Source: Steinernema hermaphroditum (lineage: Eukaryota > Nematoda > Chromadorea > Rhabditida > Steinernematidae). From it: 64,000 nucleotides of DNA. This document shows positions 26,901-38,662 of this stretch, piece by piece. Numbering within the stretch: the stretch's first letter is position 1; the number at the start of each line of letters is the position of its first letter. The stretch is taken from assembly GCA_030435675.1 (NCBI GenBank), contig CM059622.1:5766001-5830000 (forward strand). The letters are read 5' to 3'. A program made the translations under genes and the position numbers. A model generated the notes under the pieces. It ran no database searches and was not told the origin of the DNA. It worked only from the letters and a program-made list of their open reading frames with translations.

Positions 26901-26992
26901 GGGGGATGACCGACCGCTCAAAACCCAGAGGAGAGGGGGATAACCGACCGCTCTCCACCGCTACACAAACGAGACTCCTACACAAACGAGAC
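23919..26992 (-). mobile_element. Full-length RTE-type non-LTR retrotransposon
   Basis: The 3,074 bp element lies on the minus strand between perfect 14 bp target duplications, TTGACGGGATCAAT at 23905-23918 and 26993-27006. The 5' UTR has two copies of GTCTCGTTTGTGTAG and of GAGCGGTCGGT. The 3' end is AATAAATGTTATG followed by a short ATGTT tandem tail, as is usual for RTE elements. The single long ORF is intact. It is inserted within the TIR element. Confidence 0.93.
23962..26841 (-). CDS. RTE endonuclease-reverse transcriptase polyprotein
   Basis: This is an uninterrupted ORF of 959 codons. Residues 1-270 are an apurinic-like endonuclease: GTLNVRRL, ALTELRW, GDFNAKIG and the terminal SSDHRLV. 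Residues about 480-760 are reverse transcriptase with NYRPISLLS, FVDYEKAFDTV, RRGVRQGDTISP and the catalytic FADDIAL. The C-terminus has LPAMLYGAETW and GRPRTRWRDD, typical of RTE-clade elements. It would make and prime cDNA at the nicked target. No stop or frameshift is visible, so the copy may be active or very young. Confidence 0.95.
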   Translation of the reverse strand: MFQPSNVGRLSIGTLNVRRLASSERLLELQEELEGINIDVIALTELRWRGTGSLQLSDSGFCFYHAGPESSEDVSGTGFLVSSRMKPFVEAFRPVSPRISALDLKFGRQLLRLFAVYAPPTSATRDDEEDEEDEYDSLLETLRSELRAASMSGQRGASSTLRDAIAPRLRVYPALLGDFNAKIGRKEEDDEEAVGNFGYGDRNVRGQQLLDFCEENHLRAVNTFFKARPGRKWTWISPNGHTKNCIDFVLASRLIRFQSATVLGSCISSSDHRLVRAVIQTPKREVMRHEDRTLKKKYRLNRDLFRMALTTMTPCANQQDSPEDYANLVAQVQSAAEFAREPEEKSPRLSEETKRLFAQRRHLKYRRSTAAERIALTELNKLIRREIRKDLVKHHQRLVEEAIRRNRGLRHVRREAAIGRRRLTRLRDADGNLCSTTTQLKRTVKAFYEALYSSTVDVQYEEHEAQEECPDLLISEVGEALKTMRNGTAPGIDKITVEMLKTGSHVLLPWLTKLFNMCLRTCSIPQKMADSSTILLHKKGDPLELKNYRPISLLSAIYKLLTKVLTKRIERILDAAQPVEQAGFRKNFSTIDHLQAINQLVERSREYRLPLFIVFVDYEKAFDTVELNAVWSAVQQQGVPGQITKLLQKIYQEATSPVNINDEPVPIEIRRGVRQGDTISPKLFTATLEHVFRHLQWEEVGININGSRLSNLRFADDIALIAETAEDLQKMMDELNEASQRAGLKINANKTKLMSTEPTSILLNGSEVERVESFVYLGQEVRLVRDHGKEMSRRICSGWNVFKQYKQFLTNPTVEMRWKRRLFNMCVLPAMLYGAETWALTKSACKRLATAQRKMERRMVGVRLVDKKTNDWLRGVTKISDVAESAKKRKMKYAWKLANEDEEKWSKRLTDWRPIVSRPLGRPRTRWRDDIRKALRTQAWQNQARRTTLRQWLNIMGSA

Positions 26993-27209
26993 TTGACGGG
27001 ATCAATGGTGCAAAAAAACTCATTTGTCTCGTTTGCCCATTCCAGACAGTTCCCTAATTTTCAAGCTATAGAAGGTAGGCCGCCCATCGCGAAAAGAGGC
27101 TGTCTTTGTGATGCATTTGCCGAAGAACAGAAGACTATTGCCATAGCTGGGATATTTTCTCACAGGGATATTTTCTCCCGGGATATTTTCTCGCAGGGAT
27201 ATTTTCTCC

Positions 27210-30200
27210 ACCAACGCTCAGACCTCACATTTTCAAGTTGACCCCCAGAATGACTCTCAATTTTGAGCTGAGAAATTCCTTTTTAGCTGTTTATATAGCA
27301 TTCTCTTAGTTCTATCTAACAATCATATGTGCTCATCCATAAATGGCGACATCAGAGGAAACCACTCAAAATAAGACCAAGAGATCGGAAATTGGACCTA
27401 AACTTTTTTCGACTCAAAACCCCGGATTTTCTGTGAGAGAGGAATCCAGCTCTTGCCCACAAGGTGTGCTCACGCTAACCATTCGAATGGCGAATGCATT
27501 AAATAAAATGTTGAATGATATGTCACAAAAAAATTCATTACAAAAATGCGAAATTTTCAATGCATCAACCCAATAGTTTGACTGGCAAATCTGTAAAAAG
27601 ATCCTTTGTTTTTCTATTTGGCTAATCGACCAAAAATAAAAGAAGATTTCACACTTCAAGGGTCCTGTACATCTCTGCATAACTTGATGGCATGTACCGT
27701 ATCACATCGCATCACTGTGCCCAAAGATCCGAAGGTCACTGCACTATAAATTGCGACCCCGTTCGATCCATCTTCTCCGAAAGGTTATGCAACTACGAAA
27801 GGTTGACCAGTCATAAGGTGACCATGCCCCTTGGTTTCATGGGTGGTATACAGCTGCAGCTCTTCTGCGAATGCCTAGAGGCTGTCCAAAAATCAACAGA
27901 CTCGTGCCGATATAATTTATGACCCAAACGGCGTTCTGCAGAAATCGCATTCCCTAGAAGTATCTTCTGCGACGCGTACGATTAGTTTTTGGCGCCGCTA
28001 AGTGGTGATTACACTTTACGAGCATTCGACTTTCCATTTCGCCGCGCAAATTGCGGGTTTCTCGTTTCCGCCACGTTCCTCAGGCGTAATTGGATCGTCG
28101 TCGTTCCTGCGGGCGATCGAAAATGAAAGGCGGAAAGCGATCGGAGTGCGTTCTTATCGGCGCTCAGTGATCGTTCGATGGAAAAACACGGAGTTTGTGG
28201 CACGTGGGGAATGTTGCGGTTCTCTGGAGGGACAAGGTCCGTTTCGCGAGGGGTCTTCTTGTCGGAGCAGGGGTGAAGAAAATAGAGAAAGGATGGAGCA
28301 CTTAGAAGGAAACCCCTTTTCCTTTTTGAAGTAGGATGGCCCGAAGACAAATAGACATAGACTCTTCGAAGAGAGCATCAGATTTCGATACTTTCTTTGA
28401 ACAATTCTTGAGTCCCGCAAAACGATTAAATATTTACTTTCGAGGGCACTTCCCAAGGCAAACACGTGGGATTGTTTATGTGACCCTGACCGTCTTGTTT
28501 CCTCCACAAAAGAAATAAGACTCTTTTGGAACAGATTTCGTTTTGAACAAATGAAGACAAACACATTATACTGCGCATTTGACCTAGTAAATCGAACTGA
28601 ACTAGATCGGGAGCCAAGCCACCTGAGCCAGAGCCGAAAATTCAGCAAGTCGACTTCACTGATTTGGCCTTTACAGTATGAAATAAGGCCATAAGACACT
28701 CATAGTTTTAACAACCTTAGCTTTTTAAAACGTGGTGATGCTTCATGTCTTGAAGGGTCCTGCTTGAGTCTAGTTTTAGACGAATTCATCTTCACCTCAA
28801 GGTGCTAGGCTTGCTCTGAATATACATCAGTCGAATCCCAAGCCTTAGATGTGATCAAAGCAATGCCCAGCTTTTTCTGATCGGCTGCTGTGAATAAGGC
28901 AACTAAGAACAACATGATTTTCACGCATTAAAAAATGCACCTCTTCTTTCTAAAAGTGCACATGTATGCACTTTGAGATCTCGTTCATTTTACAGGAACC
29001 TATGAGATTGTGGATGCATGTAGAGTTTATTTGATGAAACGTGAATCATCTTTCAATAGCTCTGCCCTCGAGGTGAAGAGGTTTCAATGTACATGGACTT
29101 GAAGGAAACAAAGCTTCTTGGCTCCTGGTCTACATCTCTCTCAGCTTCCTCTACACATAAAACATTCTGACAGTGATCCCAAATGCATTCGATCCCTTCA
29201 TCCACGTCCAAAAGTGCAAAGTCCCCCTCCGCTGCGCAGACTTGCAGCCTTCCCACGTCACAGAACCTATAGTCAGTTCTGCGAACGCATAATCAACGTC
29301 TCCGCATCTCCGTTCCATCCATCTCAATCACTTCCCAATCGCCCCTTCCATCTCGCCTTCATCTTCTCGTCATCTTCGCTGACAAGGTCGACCCTTTCTC
29401 GCCCACCGTCTTCCCCTCCGACCACACGCGAAGTGCAAGGCCCGGTACATGCATGCCTAACAAGCTGAATTCATGGGAAATGGTCCCGTGCGACAATGCC
29501 ACTCAGCGATGCATGAGCGCCGCTACCGTAACCCCTGAATTATTCAGCACTTTATGAACATAGGGAAGATCGCCGATTTGCACGCTTCCCTGCGCCACCT
29601 TCGGGCCTCGTCCCCTCCAGATTCGAAGAGGCGAATTCAGGTCACCCGAATTGAGGCTGGCAGCGTCGCCGTAATTGTCGCGACGCCAATTTTCGGCAAT
29701 TACGTCCTCGACGAGTTAGGGCTGCGCAAAAATGTTGCGAATCGATGAGCGATCAGAAGATCCCCGGGTTCGGCGGACGCGAAGAAACGGAGCCGAAGGA
29801 GCGGGGCGGGGAAATCGGATTAGCGCCGACGGCGACGAGGCAAATTGGATTCCGAGTTTGTTGAAGAAATCGAAGACCGAGAGGTTAATTGACGACTCTT
29901 GACGTTTTCACGAGGGTCCGTGAGGCCCTTTGTTCCTCTGATGACGCGAACTTCCGTCGCCGCCGAGGGGAGCTTTTGAAATGCTTCCAACCTTTGAAGT
30001 GTTTCCGAAGGCTTTGTTCTTTGAAACTCGACATAATCGTCTCCTGGCACCCTTCAGGGCCAAAGGAACATTGATGAAACTGACGAAAGAACTCTGAAAT
30101 ATCTCTGAAAATGATGCCTGGATATGGATTGCATTTTATATGCAGATAAACTCAGAACAGCACATCGGGGATTTTAAAGTGAGCCCAGAAGGATTTCTAG

Positions 30201-31365
30201 GATCGCTGATTTCTGATCTTCTCGCCGTATTGTCTTTGGTTCTGCTCAAAAAGATCTTCTTCCTCCCATATCCTTCATCGCTTCCACTTGTTTATGTGTC
30301 TCCCATGTCAATATTTAATGCGCTTAAGTGAAATCCGATGTTTTGAAGATGTTCGTTCTGTGAATTCTCAGCCCTCTGCCCTTAGCTGTCGTTCGCCCGG
30401 ATTTTGGCTTCTTTTCCCTTTATTGCTCTGGAATCTTGAGTCCTTGAGGGATGTTTCCTTGTGATTTTTCTCTTTACTCCAGTTTACTTCAGATTTTTTC
30501 GCTCTTGCAGGCCATCTTTATAAGTGTTTCTTTCAGCCTCTCCATGACTCATCCATGTTTTTTTACTCGTCCACATACTTGTTCTCTCTCAAATCAGTTT
30601 CTACTTTGGATTCCCCCGTTTCCTCAGATTTCATTGCAATGCATCGCTCGATCCACCTTCTTCCAGAGCTCCTGGGCCCTTACTATCCTCTCTCCACCCC
30701 CCCCCCTCCCCACCACAGAGTTTCCACGTAACAACCGTGTTTACCGCGCCGTGGTCGCCGAAACTCCAATTTCCTGTACTCTCCCCCAGCGCTGTTGTTT
30801 TCCGCTTTCCGGTCGCGTCGGCGCCGGAAGGAAACCATTTGCGCCCCCTACCGTACCCGTGTCCCTCCACCTTGGCCCGGCGGGGCCTCTTTAATCCGCC
30901 TTTTATGGCTTGTTTGTGCGCTCCCGGAGTCGGATTCGTTCTAATTAGCCTTCCGCGTGCTGGGAAGAGTGCGCGTCGTGGGTGCCAGGCTTGCTTCTGT
31001 GTGGTGGGTGTGTGGAGCAGCGTGTGTGGGGAAAATATATTCTATTCGGAGCACAATTATTGCATCTGGGGCGAAACACACGAGACAAGAGGAGACTGTA
31101 TTCGCTTCTGTGGATACCCGGCTGTGAATCGAATGAACAACTGAAGGGGTAGGTACATACGGTCGGGGATACGGTACTTGAGTGGTGGCGAGGAATTTAC
31201 ACGGAGAAGTGAAAGAGGAGACGATGGTGTCATATCACAGTAGACGACAAGGGTTGTGGAGACGGGCTGGGGGTGAGACGCCGTAAAGCTGCTCGGTGTC
31301 GAGATCAGTCAAGCGGATTCTTGAGAGGGAGGGTTAAGCATGCTAGCGGGGAACGTACCGCGGGC
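27210..31365. other. 4.1 kb region with no supported gene
   Basis: Both strands were read. Open frames up to 181 codons exist (for example 28154-28699 minus) but none has splice-supported or family-like sequence. Around 29500-30050 and 30700-31000 the DNA is GC-richer and probably regulatory. A C-run with simple pyrimidine sequence lies at about 30690-30715. The 3' UTR of mec-8 presumably occupies the right end. Confidence 0.4.
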
Positions 31366-33592
31366 TCAGCAGCCGGAGCCGTTCACGTCGCCCATCTTGT
31401 TCTTCGCGTACTCTATCCGGAGGCCACCGCGCTCCGAGCTGGAGAGCTGGGCGCCCTGCAGGCTGATGAGGGCCTGCGTGGCCTGGCGGATGTCCTGGAA
31501 CTCGACGAACGCCACCGACGAGCCGCCCTTGTTGTGCATGCGGAGTCGGGAGAAGCCGGGGAAGGCCTTGAAGGTGTGCCGGATCTCCTCCTCGGAGCAG
31601 CCGGAGCCGAGGTTGGCGACGAAAAGTGTAGAGCAGGGATGCAGAGCGCCCGGGAGGTGCCCGTTGACGGCCGCGGCGGCGGCGGCCGCCTGGTGCTGGA
31701 AGTGGGAGAGAGCAGCGGTGCTCTGGACGATCGGGAGGGCCGCCGTCGAGGGGATCATGCCGGGCAGGAGCTGCAGGGGTTGCGAGAAGGCCGCCTGGGG
31801 CATCGCCTGGAGGGCAAGGCTCAGCTGGCTCTCCTGCAGCAGCGGGAGGTGGTCGAGGAGGACGTTGTGCTCCGGGGGCAGTTGGGGGACGAACGTCGCC
31901 TGCGGGAGGATCGCCGGAAGCGTCGAGGCGCTCGCTGGGAGGATGGGCGGTGACGTCTGCTTCGGCTTCTGCACCTTCGTGTTGGACCGCGCCAGTTCGA
32001 GGCGGATCGTCTGGGGGTAGTCGGGGTCGAAGCGGACGCCCTGTAGTGCTTTGCGCGCCTCGTCTGCCTCAGAGCGGCTGGAGAAGGTGACGAAGCCGAC
32101 GGGCGAGGCCGTCTTCCCGTTCTTGCTGGTCACCTTGAGGAGTGAGTTCTCGTAGCCCGGGTAGGCGCGGAAAAGGAGGTACAGTTCGCGCGGCTTCGCG
32201 TCCATCGGGAGCCCCGACACGAAGAGGGTGCGCACCTGTGCCGGAGCGCCGCTAACGCCCGGGGTCGTCGAGGAGCTCGTCGTGGAAAGGTTGTCGAGCG
32301 ACTCCATCGAGGCAGCCGCCACGAGTTTTCCGTTCGTCTCCGCCGCTGAGGTCGTCATCGCATCGGTGCGAACGCGCTTCGACTGCGGAGACCAATTCTG
32401 AAACGAGAGGAGAACCGGTTGATGGCCACTGGAGGGAGGAGGGGAGGGCCGAGGGATTCTGCTGGCCGGCATCTGGCCAGGCCGGAAAGGGAACTGATTT
32501 TGACACCTTCCGGCGGCGAAGCCCTTATCACAAAAGGGGGCGGCAGATGGTGATAAGAGAAACATGCGTGCGTTAGGAGTGCGCGAATTACCCGTGGGGA
32601 CGTCGCGGCGACGGCGGCGCTATTCGTACCGAAAAGGACGCGCGCAATCGATCGCAATCACGTTTTCGCCGTCGCCGAGATCGTCGAGGAGGAGGTGGCG
32701 GATCTCGGGGACATCGATTGATCGGCGCCGATCGCCGGAGGCGGAAGTGGAGTCGAGAAGTGCGAAAGTGAAGAAGCGGTGGAATAAACACAAAACACAT
32801 GGCCAGGGGTGGTGTAGGAGGTCCCGAAGTTGCCAAAGACGCAAAAAACACTTGACGTTGCAGGCGGCAAGGACGCCGCCGGGATGAAGAGGCGCCGCCG
32901 CGCGAAGAATCCGTCCGTCATATCGTCACGAAAGCGTCGAACACGCTTGGCCCCAGGGGAGCGAGATTGGAAAAGAACATGCGCGCGGGGATTTCGACTT
33001 TCGCCGTCGCCTCTTGAGTCTCGACGGGAAGCGCCCCTGGAAGAGCCTCTGGAAGGGCCTCGGGAGGCACCTTCGGGCTAGCCTCCGAGTGGATTCTGGA
33101 TGAGTGGTACGGTGCTTACCTCGTCTGGGAGTGGCGAAGACAGTGTGGAGGCTTCGGAGAGTTAGGAGGGGTTAGTGGTGCTGGTGAAGGAGGCTACGGG
33201 GGACCACACAGACGGGAAGTGCGCCAGGTAAGGCGGTGGCGATTCGCGCGGCGGCGGCGCACTTGGGGGCGACTGGCGGAGAAGAAGGGGCGAAGCCCAT
33301 GCAAACGAGGGGCGGGCGACACGGCGACGCGAGGACGACAACGTTGCCAAGAAGAAATGCGGCGCGCGCGATTATGACTCTCCGAGGAGAGTGCTTCGAG
33401 TACTCGATACAGTGCCTCTGTTGACACAGGAGGGGCGAAGTGGAGAGGCCCATTCACCCTTCTTACCTCTTCTTCGCGCTCCGGCGACTCCTCCTGCGAT
33501 CGTTTGAGGCCCAGCGAAGACGTCGGATCGACGCCCGAAGGCGGCATCGGGGCCCAGCGGCCTCCGCCCGGCATCATCATGGCAGAACTCAT
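31366..33592 (-). CDS. mec-8: MEC-8-type RNA-binding protein with two RRMs
   Basis: Two exons, 33592-33467 and 32397-31366, joined across a 1.07 kb intron, give 385 residues. MEC-8 (RBPMS/Couch potato family) regulates alternative splicing in touch neurons and hypodermis. RRM1 opens [19 protein letters not shown] and contains [11 protein letters not shown]2 has [17 protein letters not shown] and VAFVEFQD, then [12 protein letters not shown]. Between them lies a glutamine/alanine/leucine-rich linker with seven or more alanines (QAAAAAAAV). Exon 1 starts behind CTTCTTTCAG|TTT, a trans-splice-like acceptor, and is Met/Gly/Pro-rich. An unspliced reading from 32565 is also open but would use an unsupported ATG. 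The protein is somewhat longer than C. elegans MEC-8. Confidence 0.93.
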
Positions 33593-36500
33593 AAACTGAA
33601 AGAAGAGCGTGAATTCCGGAACGGCGCACGCATAAAAACAACGCGCCGCGATCACTCGGAAGCCACAATAACAACTCGCGCTCGGAGGTGCAGGTCGAGG
33701 GCGCGAGGATCGAGGTCACCGCCATACGCAGGGCAAGGCCAGATCCGCCCGCCAAAAACCTACAGTAGAGCCTTCTTCGGTACTACTCATTGCTATTCCT
33801 CGCGGCGCGCGGCGATAAATAATGCATCGTCGCCGGCGTCCTCGGGAGGGAAGAAGCCCCGGGGAGGTCGTCGAGGCGACTCGGCGCGCGTTTCCGCGGA
33901 GATTACCTCCGAAGGTGCCGCCGAGGGGCGGCGCGGTCAGCTGATCGCGCGTGGACGTCGGCGACGCCCCCGACGTCGCCGCGAACGCCCCGAAAGGTCC
34001 CCTAAAGGCCGGGGTTATGACGCCTAGAACGGTCCACTCGGTCGAAGGTCGTCAGGAGACTCTCGGTGGTGACGCTTCTATCTATTTCGGAGGGAAAATC
34101 TCGTCGATATTAAATGAAGAGAGCGCATCGCTTCGGAGGTAAGAGGATTGAAGGCGCGAATTCTGCACTCTCGCAACGAGACATCGATGGAGGTGAGACT
34201 GTCTATGTGTCCGTGTCTGTACAGGATACGCCAGAAATGTGGGACCGGTCTACCTTGGGGTTCAACCAAAACAATTGCAGACAATCTGCTAAATACCCTT
34301 ACAGAAATAGACAGATAGACAGTTAGATTATTCCTTGGTGTCTACATTTGTGATGCTGAAAACGACTAATCAAGATTTTTATTCTTTTTTAGTTTTGGAC
34401 ATTTGAGAAAGGCGATTCTTTCTGAATGAACATGAGAATTCTCTAGGAACTAAAAGCTTGTATAAGACTTAATACTGAAAGTGGTAAAAAAATAAGAATT
34501 TTCTTGCAAAGTTAATCATAGCTGATGCATCAGAGATGTAGTCTTGTGCACAAAACACTGATGACTTCAAAATGAACATACAAATAACTGATTGTAGTCG
34601 GCCACGATTAGAGTTGTGCCCGAGTTGAACCAGAATATCTGCATTTCTTGTAGCACGACTCACGTTTCAAGTCCGATCAGAATATTCTAAAGTGGACTGG
34701 CGTTGTTCCGCTGTCAATGAAACTCTTTTTCGGGTTCAACCCTGGTCACGATCATGGGACAAAAATACAAACCTTCCGGGGCAGATCGGCTGAAAGTACT
34801 CCTCTTCCTGAAGAAGTATGCCAAGTCCCTCCGAAGCAAAACGGAACGAGGACAAAGCTCCCTTCTAGGCGAGCCTTCCCACAAAAATCCATAGCGAATT
34901 ATGAAATCTGGTGCGCGCAAGGTGCGTCAACAGCGTCGTGTCCCTCGGCGTCTCCTTTGTGCGCCATTCAGACGCCCAAGGAAAACAGAGACGGCGATAA
35001 ACAAGCGGCGGAGGGCCTTGCGGAATTCCGCCGTTTTGATAAGAAAATTACGGCGCCGATTACTGCCGATTTGCGAGGAGTTCTTGTGGGGAGGGTGCAC
35101 GCATAAAGGAACGCGGGAGTGAGTCACGCGAGCGTTCGAGGAGGGATCGAGGATTTGGAGGGCAAGAAGGAGCGGAGAAGTCGCACCTTGGAGGTGCGAA
35201 GAAGGAGCCAAGAAGGGAGGGAGGAGGGGCGGAGGCTCCGGAGCCATGTGATGGAAGGAGTTGAGAGGCTTAGGGCTGCACGACGTTGGGGCGTGCGTGA
35301 CAGGCTTTGAAGTGAAGACGGGAAGTGATTCATGGAAAACGCATTCCCTCCGTATTATACTAACGTTTTCTTACAATTCGGATTTGTACAATTCTGCAAA
35401 AGGAGGGCCTTCCAAGATAGGATCTGAAATCATAGATTTGAAGAAAAGAGTGTACCTTCTGTGAGAGAGCTTCTCGAATGGAGGATCCGAAAGACAGCGA
35501 CGATAAAGATAAGCTTCTTGAAACACCAAAGCCGAGAGAAGACAAAGCGCTCGTGTCAAACGAACAAAGGGGACAGGAATGGAACGGATCACTTGAAAAC
35601 ATGGGAACGACTTCTTGGGTACACGTAAAATAAAATTCCTCCTCGAGGAACAGGAGAAACACGGCACTGGCCTTACTTTGGAGACGCGTCTGGCATCTCA
35701 AAATGAATGTTTCTACCATAACCTGGAGAAAACGATGAAAATTCTCTGCTACTCCGCCTCCACGCTAATACGTGTCGGGACGCCGAAGATGAATTAGGAA
35801 AATTGATGTCGAAGGAATCCGGAGGAAGTGGCATGACGTCGAAGTACGCAAAAGTGCTTCCGATGGGTGCTAATGTGGGGGGTAGAGGATGAAAATTAAA
35901 ATCTAAGAAAAGCCACACGGTGACATTAAAGGGACCAAGTCTTCACGTTTCTGTTAGTCACATTGGAAGTAAGGGAGGAGAGGTGAGACGGGGAAACATT
36001 AGTGAAATTAGGATTTCACGGATAATCTGATCCGATTAGGAGATTTAATATGTTTGTGTGGGGACACTTCCACAGTGAGTTCACCCCGTTCTTTACTGTT
36101 CAATTAAGAATAAAGGAAAGTTGAACACGAAGACTCCCATTGTTTTCTTGTCGAATTTTTTGAGAGCTTGGAGTCAGAGACGTCAAAGTTCCCTGACTAA
36201 TGATCCCCATGGCCTCGAGACAAAGACATGAAATATGAGCAGAACTCTAGGGGTCACTTTTTAGTTCCCAAAAACCTGTCAACCAGTAAGTCTTTTGGTC
36301 AGTTTGTAGGACATAAACGTGGAAAGGGACGTAGGACATAAACGTGGAAAGAAGGAATCACGTTCAATTTGTGTCGATGCGCCAAACAAATTGGAAACGT
36401 GTTTGTATGGGAATTTTTTTGCAAATTTGTGCTCTATTTGGAAGCCTGTTTCAATCAAATTTGACAATTTGTCGCTATCTCGTGTCGCTTCGATTTTCAA

Positions 36501-38662
36501 TGAATTCACTAAAAATTTCAATTCGTCACCTCCTTGGACGTCAGAACAAGTAGAATTGGACTCGTTTTGAGTCTTAGACAGAGGCACAATGAGGGACAAA
36601 AGGCTAATCACCGAATCTCGAAAAAATCGGTCCGTTTTGTGGCGGTTACCAAGGCCGTTCGAATACATTTCCTTCTTGGACAGAAGACAAAAGCAGATCT
36701 GAAAGCTCATTACTGATTCCACAAAAACGTCACGTTTTGTGTCTTTTGTCCGCCCCGTACGACTCAAAGTTTGTTCACCTGTCGGCAGAATACTACGGAA
36801 CTGATTTGCAGGAGGGTTTCAGGTGATCGGTTAGAGGTGCACTCACGAAAAGGGCGTGTGAATGTCAAAGGGAAAGTGATGTTGCTTTCCGCTCGAATTC
36901 GGAAACGTCAGGCCTGCAAAGTGGTAGGTGATAAATGGCTTTTTAAATTTGCACACGTCTCGTGGGAGCCATGCCAGAATGAACAAGGAAGTGTGTTCAT
37001 AACTGACTTCGAGATAATAACAGTGATAAGCAGTGATATAAAAAGGATGAGATGTTTCTCTCTACCTTCAATCGAATCAGTTAGAACAGTCCAAAACCTG
37101 CACATCTAAAAAAGGCTCGAAGACCGAAAAATAAGGCGAAACCACTTCGGAAGCAAGAATTTCACCAAAATAAAATATCTCCACCCAAAATTTATCGCTT
37201 CCAACCCGATCGGCGAATCCTCCGATTCCGTGGGAAATCAATCAATTGCGGCGATGGAAAAAGTGACATTCGACTGCAAGAAGTGAACTTTCGAAGGCAC
37301 TTTCGCAACAGTACGTCGACGGAAACGGGAAAGTGTCTTCAAGGTGTTTATTTAGAAGGTTGTTCTAGGTCATGTCTATGTCTACTGTCTAAAGGGCTTG
37401 CAAAAAAAAACTCATTTTCGACACTCCAAACATTGAAAGTAGTTGAGCGTTCAGAAGACTGTCTGATAGATACTTTAGTCTACCGAGAGATCTGCAACAA
37501 GAAGCGGGCGCTCCCCTCAATCAGCGATGCACATGACCTCGTTAGTCATTCTTTTTGGCCTCACTCTGGCTTTCCAAAAGTGTAAATCTACTCTCAAATT
37601 CTGTCGAATCCGTGTCGCCACGGAAGCCCCACGCGGTTCCCATAAATCTTTCACGAATCGCAACATTTCGGCCGCGAAGAAGGAGCGCACGTGCGACGGA
37701 GCGGAAGCAGAAGAAGCGGTGAATGGGGGCGCTTCTGCAGGTGCCCCCCTAAAGGGAGCCTCCGGAGGCTGTGACCTCAGCCTCCGTGCCCTCGGTGGAT
37801 TACGCGGCTAATCACTCGGAGGACACCGCAAAAAATCGTCGGAGTGCGGTGGCGCCTTCGGCCGACGACCTTGGCGACGACCGCAGACGCCGCCACCGTC
37901 ATAGCTGACCCACTTCCCATGCAACAGCGCCCCCGAGGCCACCACGCCGAGGGAACGGTGTCGAGGGGCACTTCCGCCCCCTCCATGGCCTCCGAGGACC
38001 TCAGAGCCAATCGAATAACTCTCTGTTTACCTTCGGCCCCTTCGGGGTCTCCCGGGGCGAAGGCGCCGTTTCCCTTTCGGCGGAGACGAAATCGGAGCCG
38101 AAAGTGACTCATTTCCGCGCGGAACGGACTTCCGCCTTCTAATTTGCTTTTGACACGACCGTAGTCGCGTTCCGTGGTTGGGGGCGCTCGAGAAGAGACG
38201 ATCTGAGGGCGACATTGGAAAACGCATTTGTTCCCTAATGGCGGAGTGCAAACAAAATTTCGGCTACAAATTGGCTTTTTGGCGCCGATTCTTGGGCCGT
38301 TTTAGAAATAGAGAGCTTAGACATTGAACGGCAGAAGATGAGCTGTCTAACCCATTCAGAGGCACATAATTACGTCTATCTTGTACATAGAACCACCTTT
38401 CATGTTCATCACTTGCAGAAGATTTTTGCTTTGACAATGTGAGAAAAGCGTTTAGAACAAGATTGCCTGCACAATAGTCTTCAAATTTCTTTTTAAGCAA
38501 TATTCTATTCCACTCACTCCGTAGCTTATCCAACTGATTACATCTTCATGCTTAAAATTTACGACCCAGCACGGTTGACAAAGAAGACCAAGAAGCTGGT
38601 CGAGTGAGGGCAAAAATGATCGAAAATATAAAAATAAAAAAAACAAAAATAAAATGATCGAC
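33593..38662. other. 5 kb upstream region of mec-8, no supported gene
   Basis: There is no ORF with recognisable content on either strand. GC-rich blocks at 33650-34020 and 37600-38130 create overlapping open frames in several phases, typical of composition rather than coding. A 21 bp unit containing GACATAAACGTGGAAAG is duplicated at about 36308-36351. The size suggests a large regulatory region or undetected 5' exons. Confidence 0.4.

Larger units (their letters stand above)
23360..27209. mobile_element. TIR element with four-fold repeated arms, carrying a nested RTE
   Basis: The left arm (23360-23432) and right arm (27139-27209) are about 70 bp inverted copies. Each contains four tandem GAGAAAATATCCC units and ends internally in AGCTATGGCA. 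Spacer dinucleotides between units differ slightly (TG/GC/TG against CG/GG/TG), so the arms are near-identical rather than perfect. Removing the nested RTE leaves a non-autonomous element of about 760 bp with no transposase. A clear target duplication is not visible at the outer edges. The family is unknown to me. Confidence 0.75.

Noticed and set aside
33194..34027. Overlapping 100-195 codon frames on both strands
   Set aside because: They lie in GC-rich DNA where stops are scarce; only the mec-8 first exon (33467-33592) has splice and start support.
37527..38112. GC-rich open frames on both strands
   Set aside because: Low-complexity, no homologous motif, open in several frames at once.
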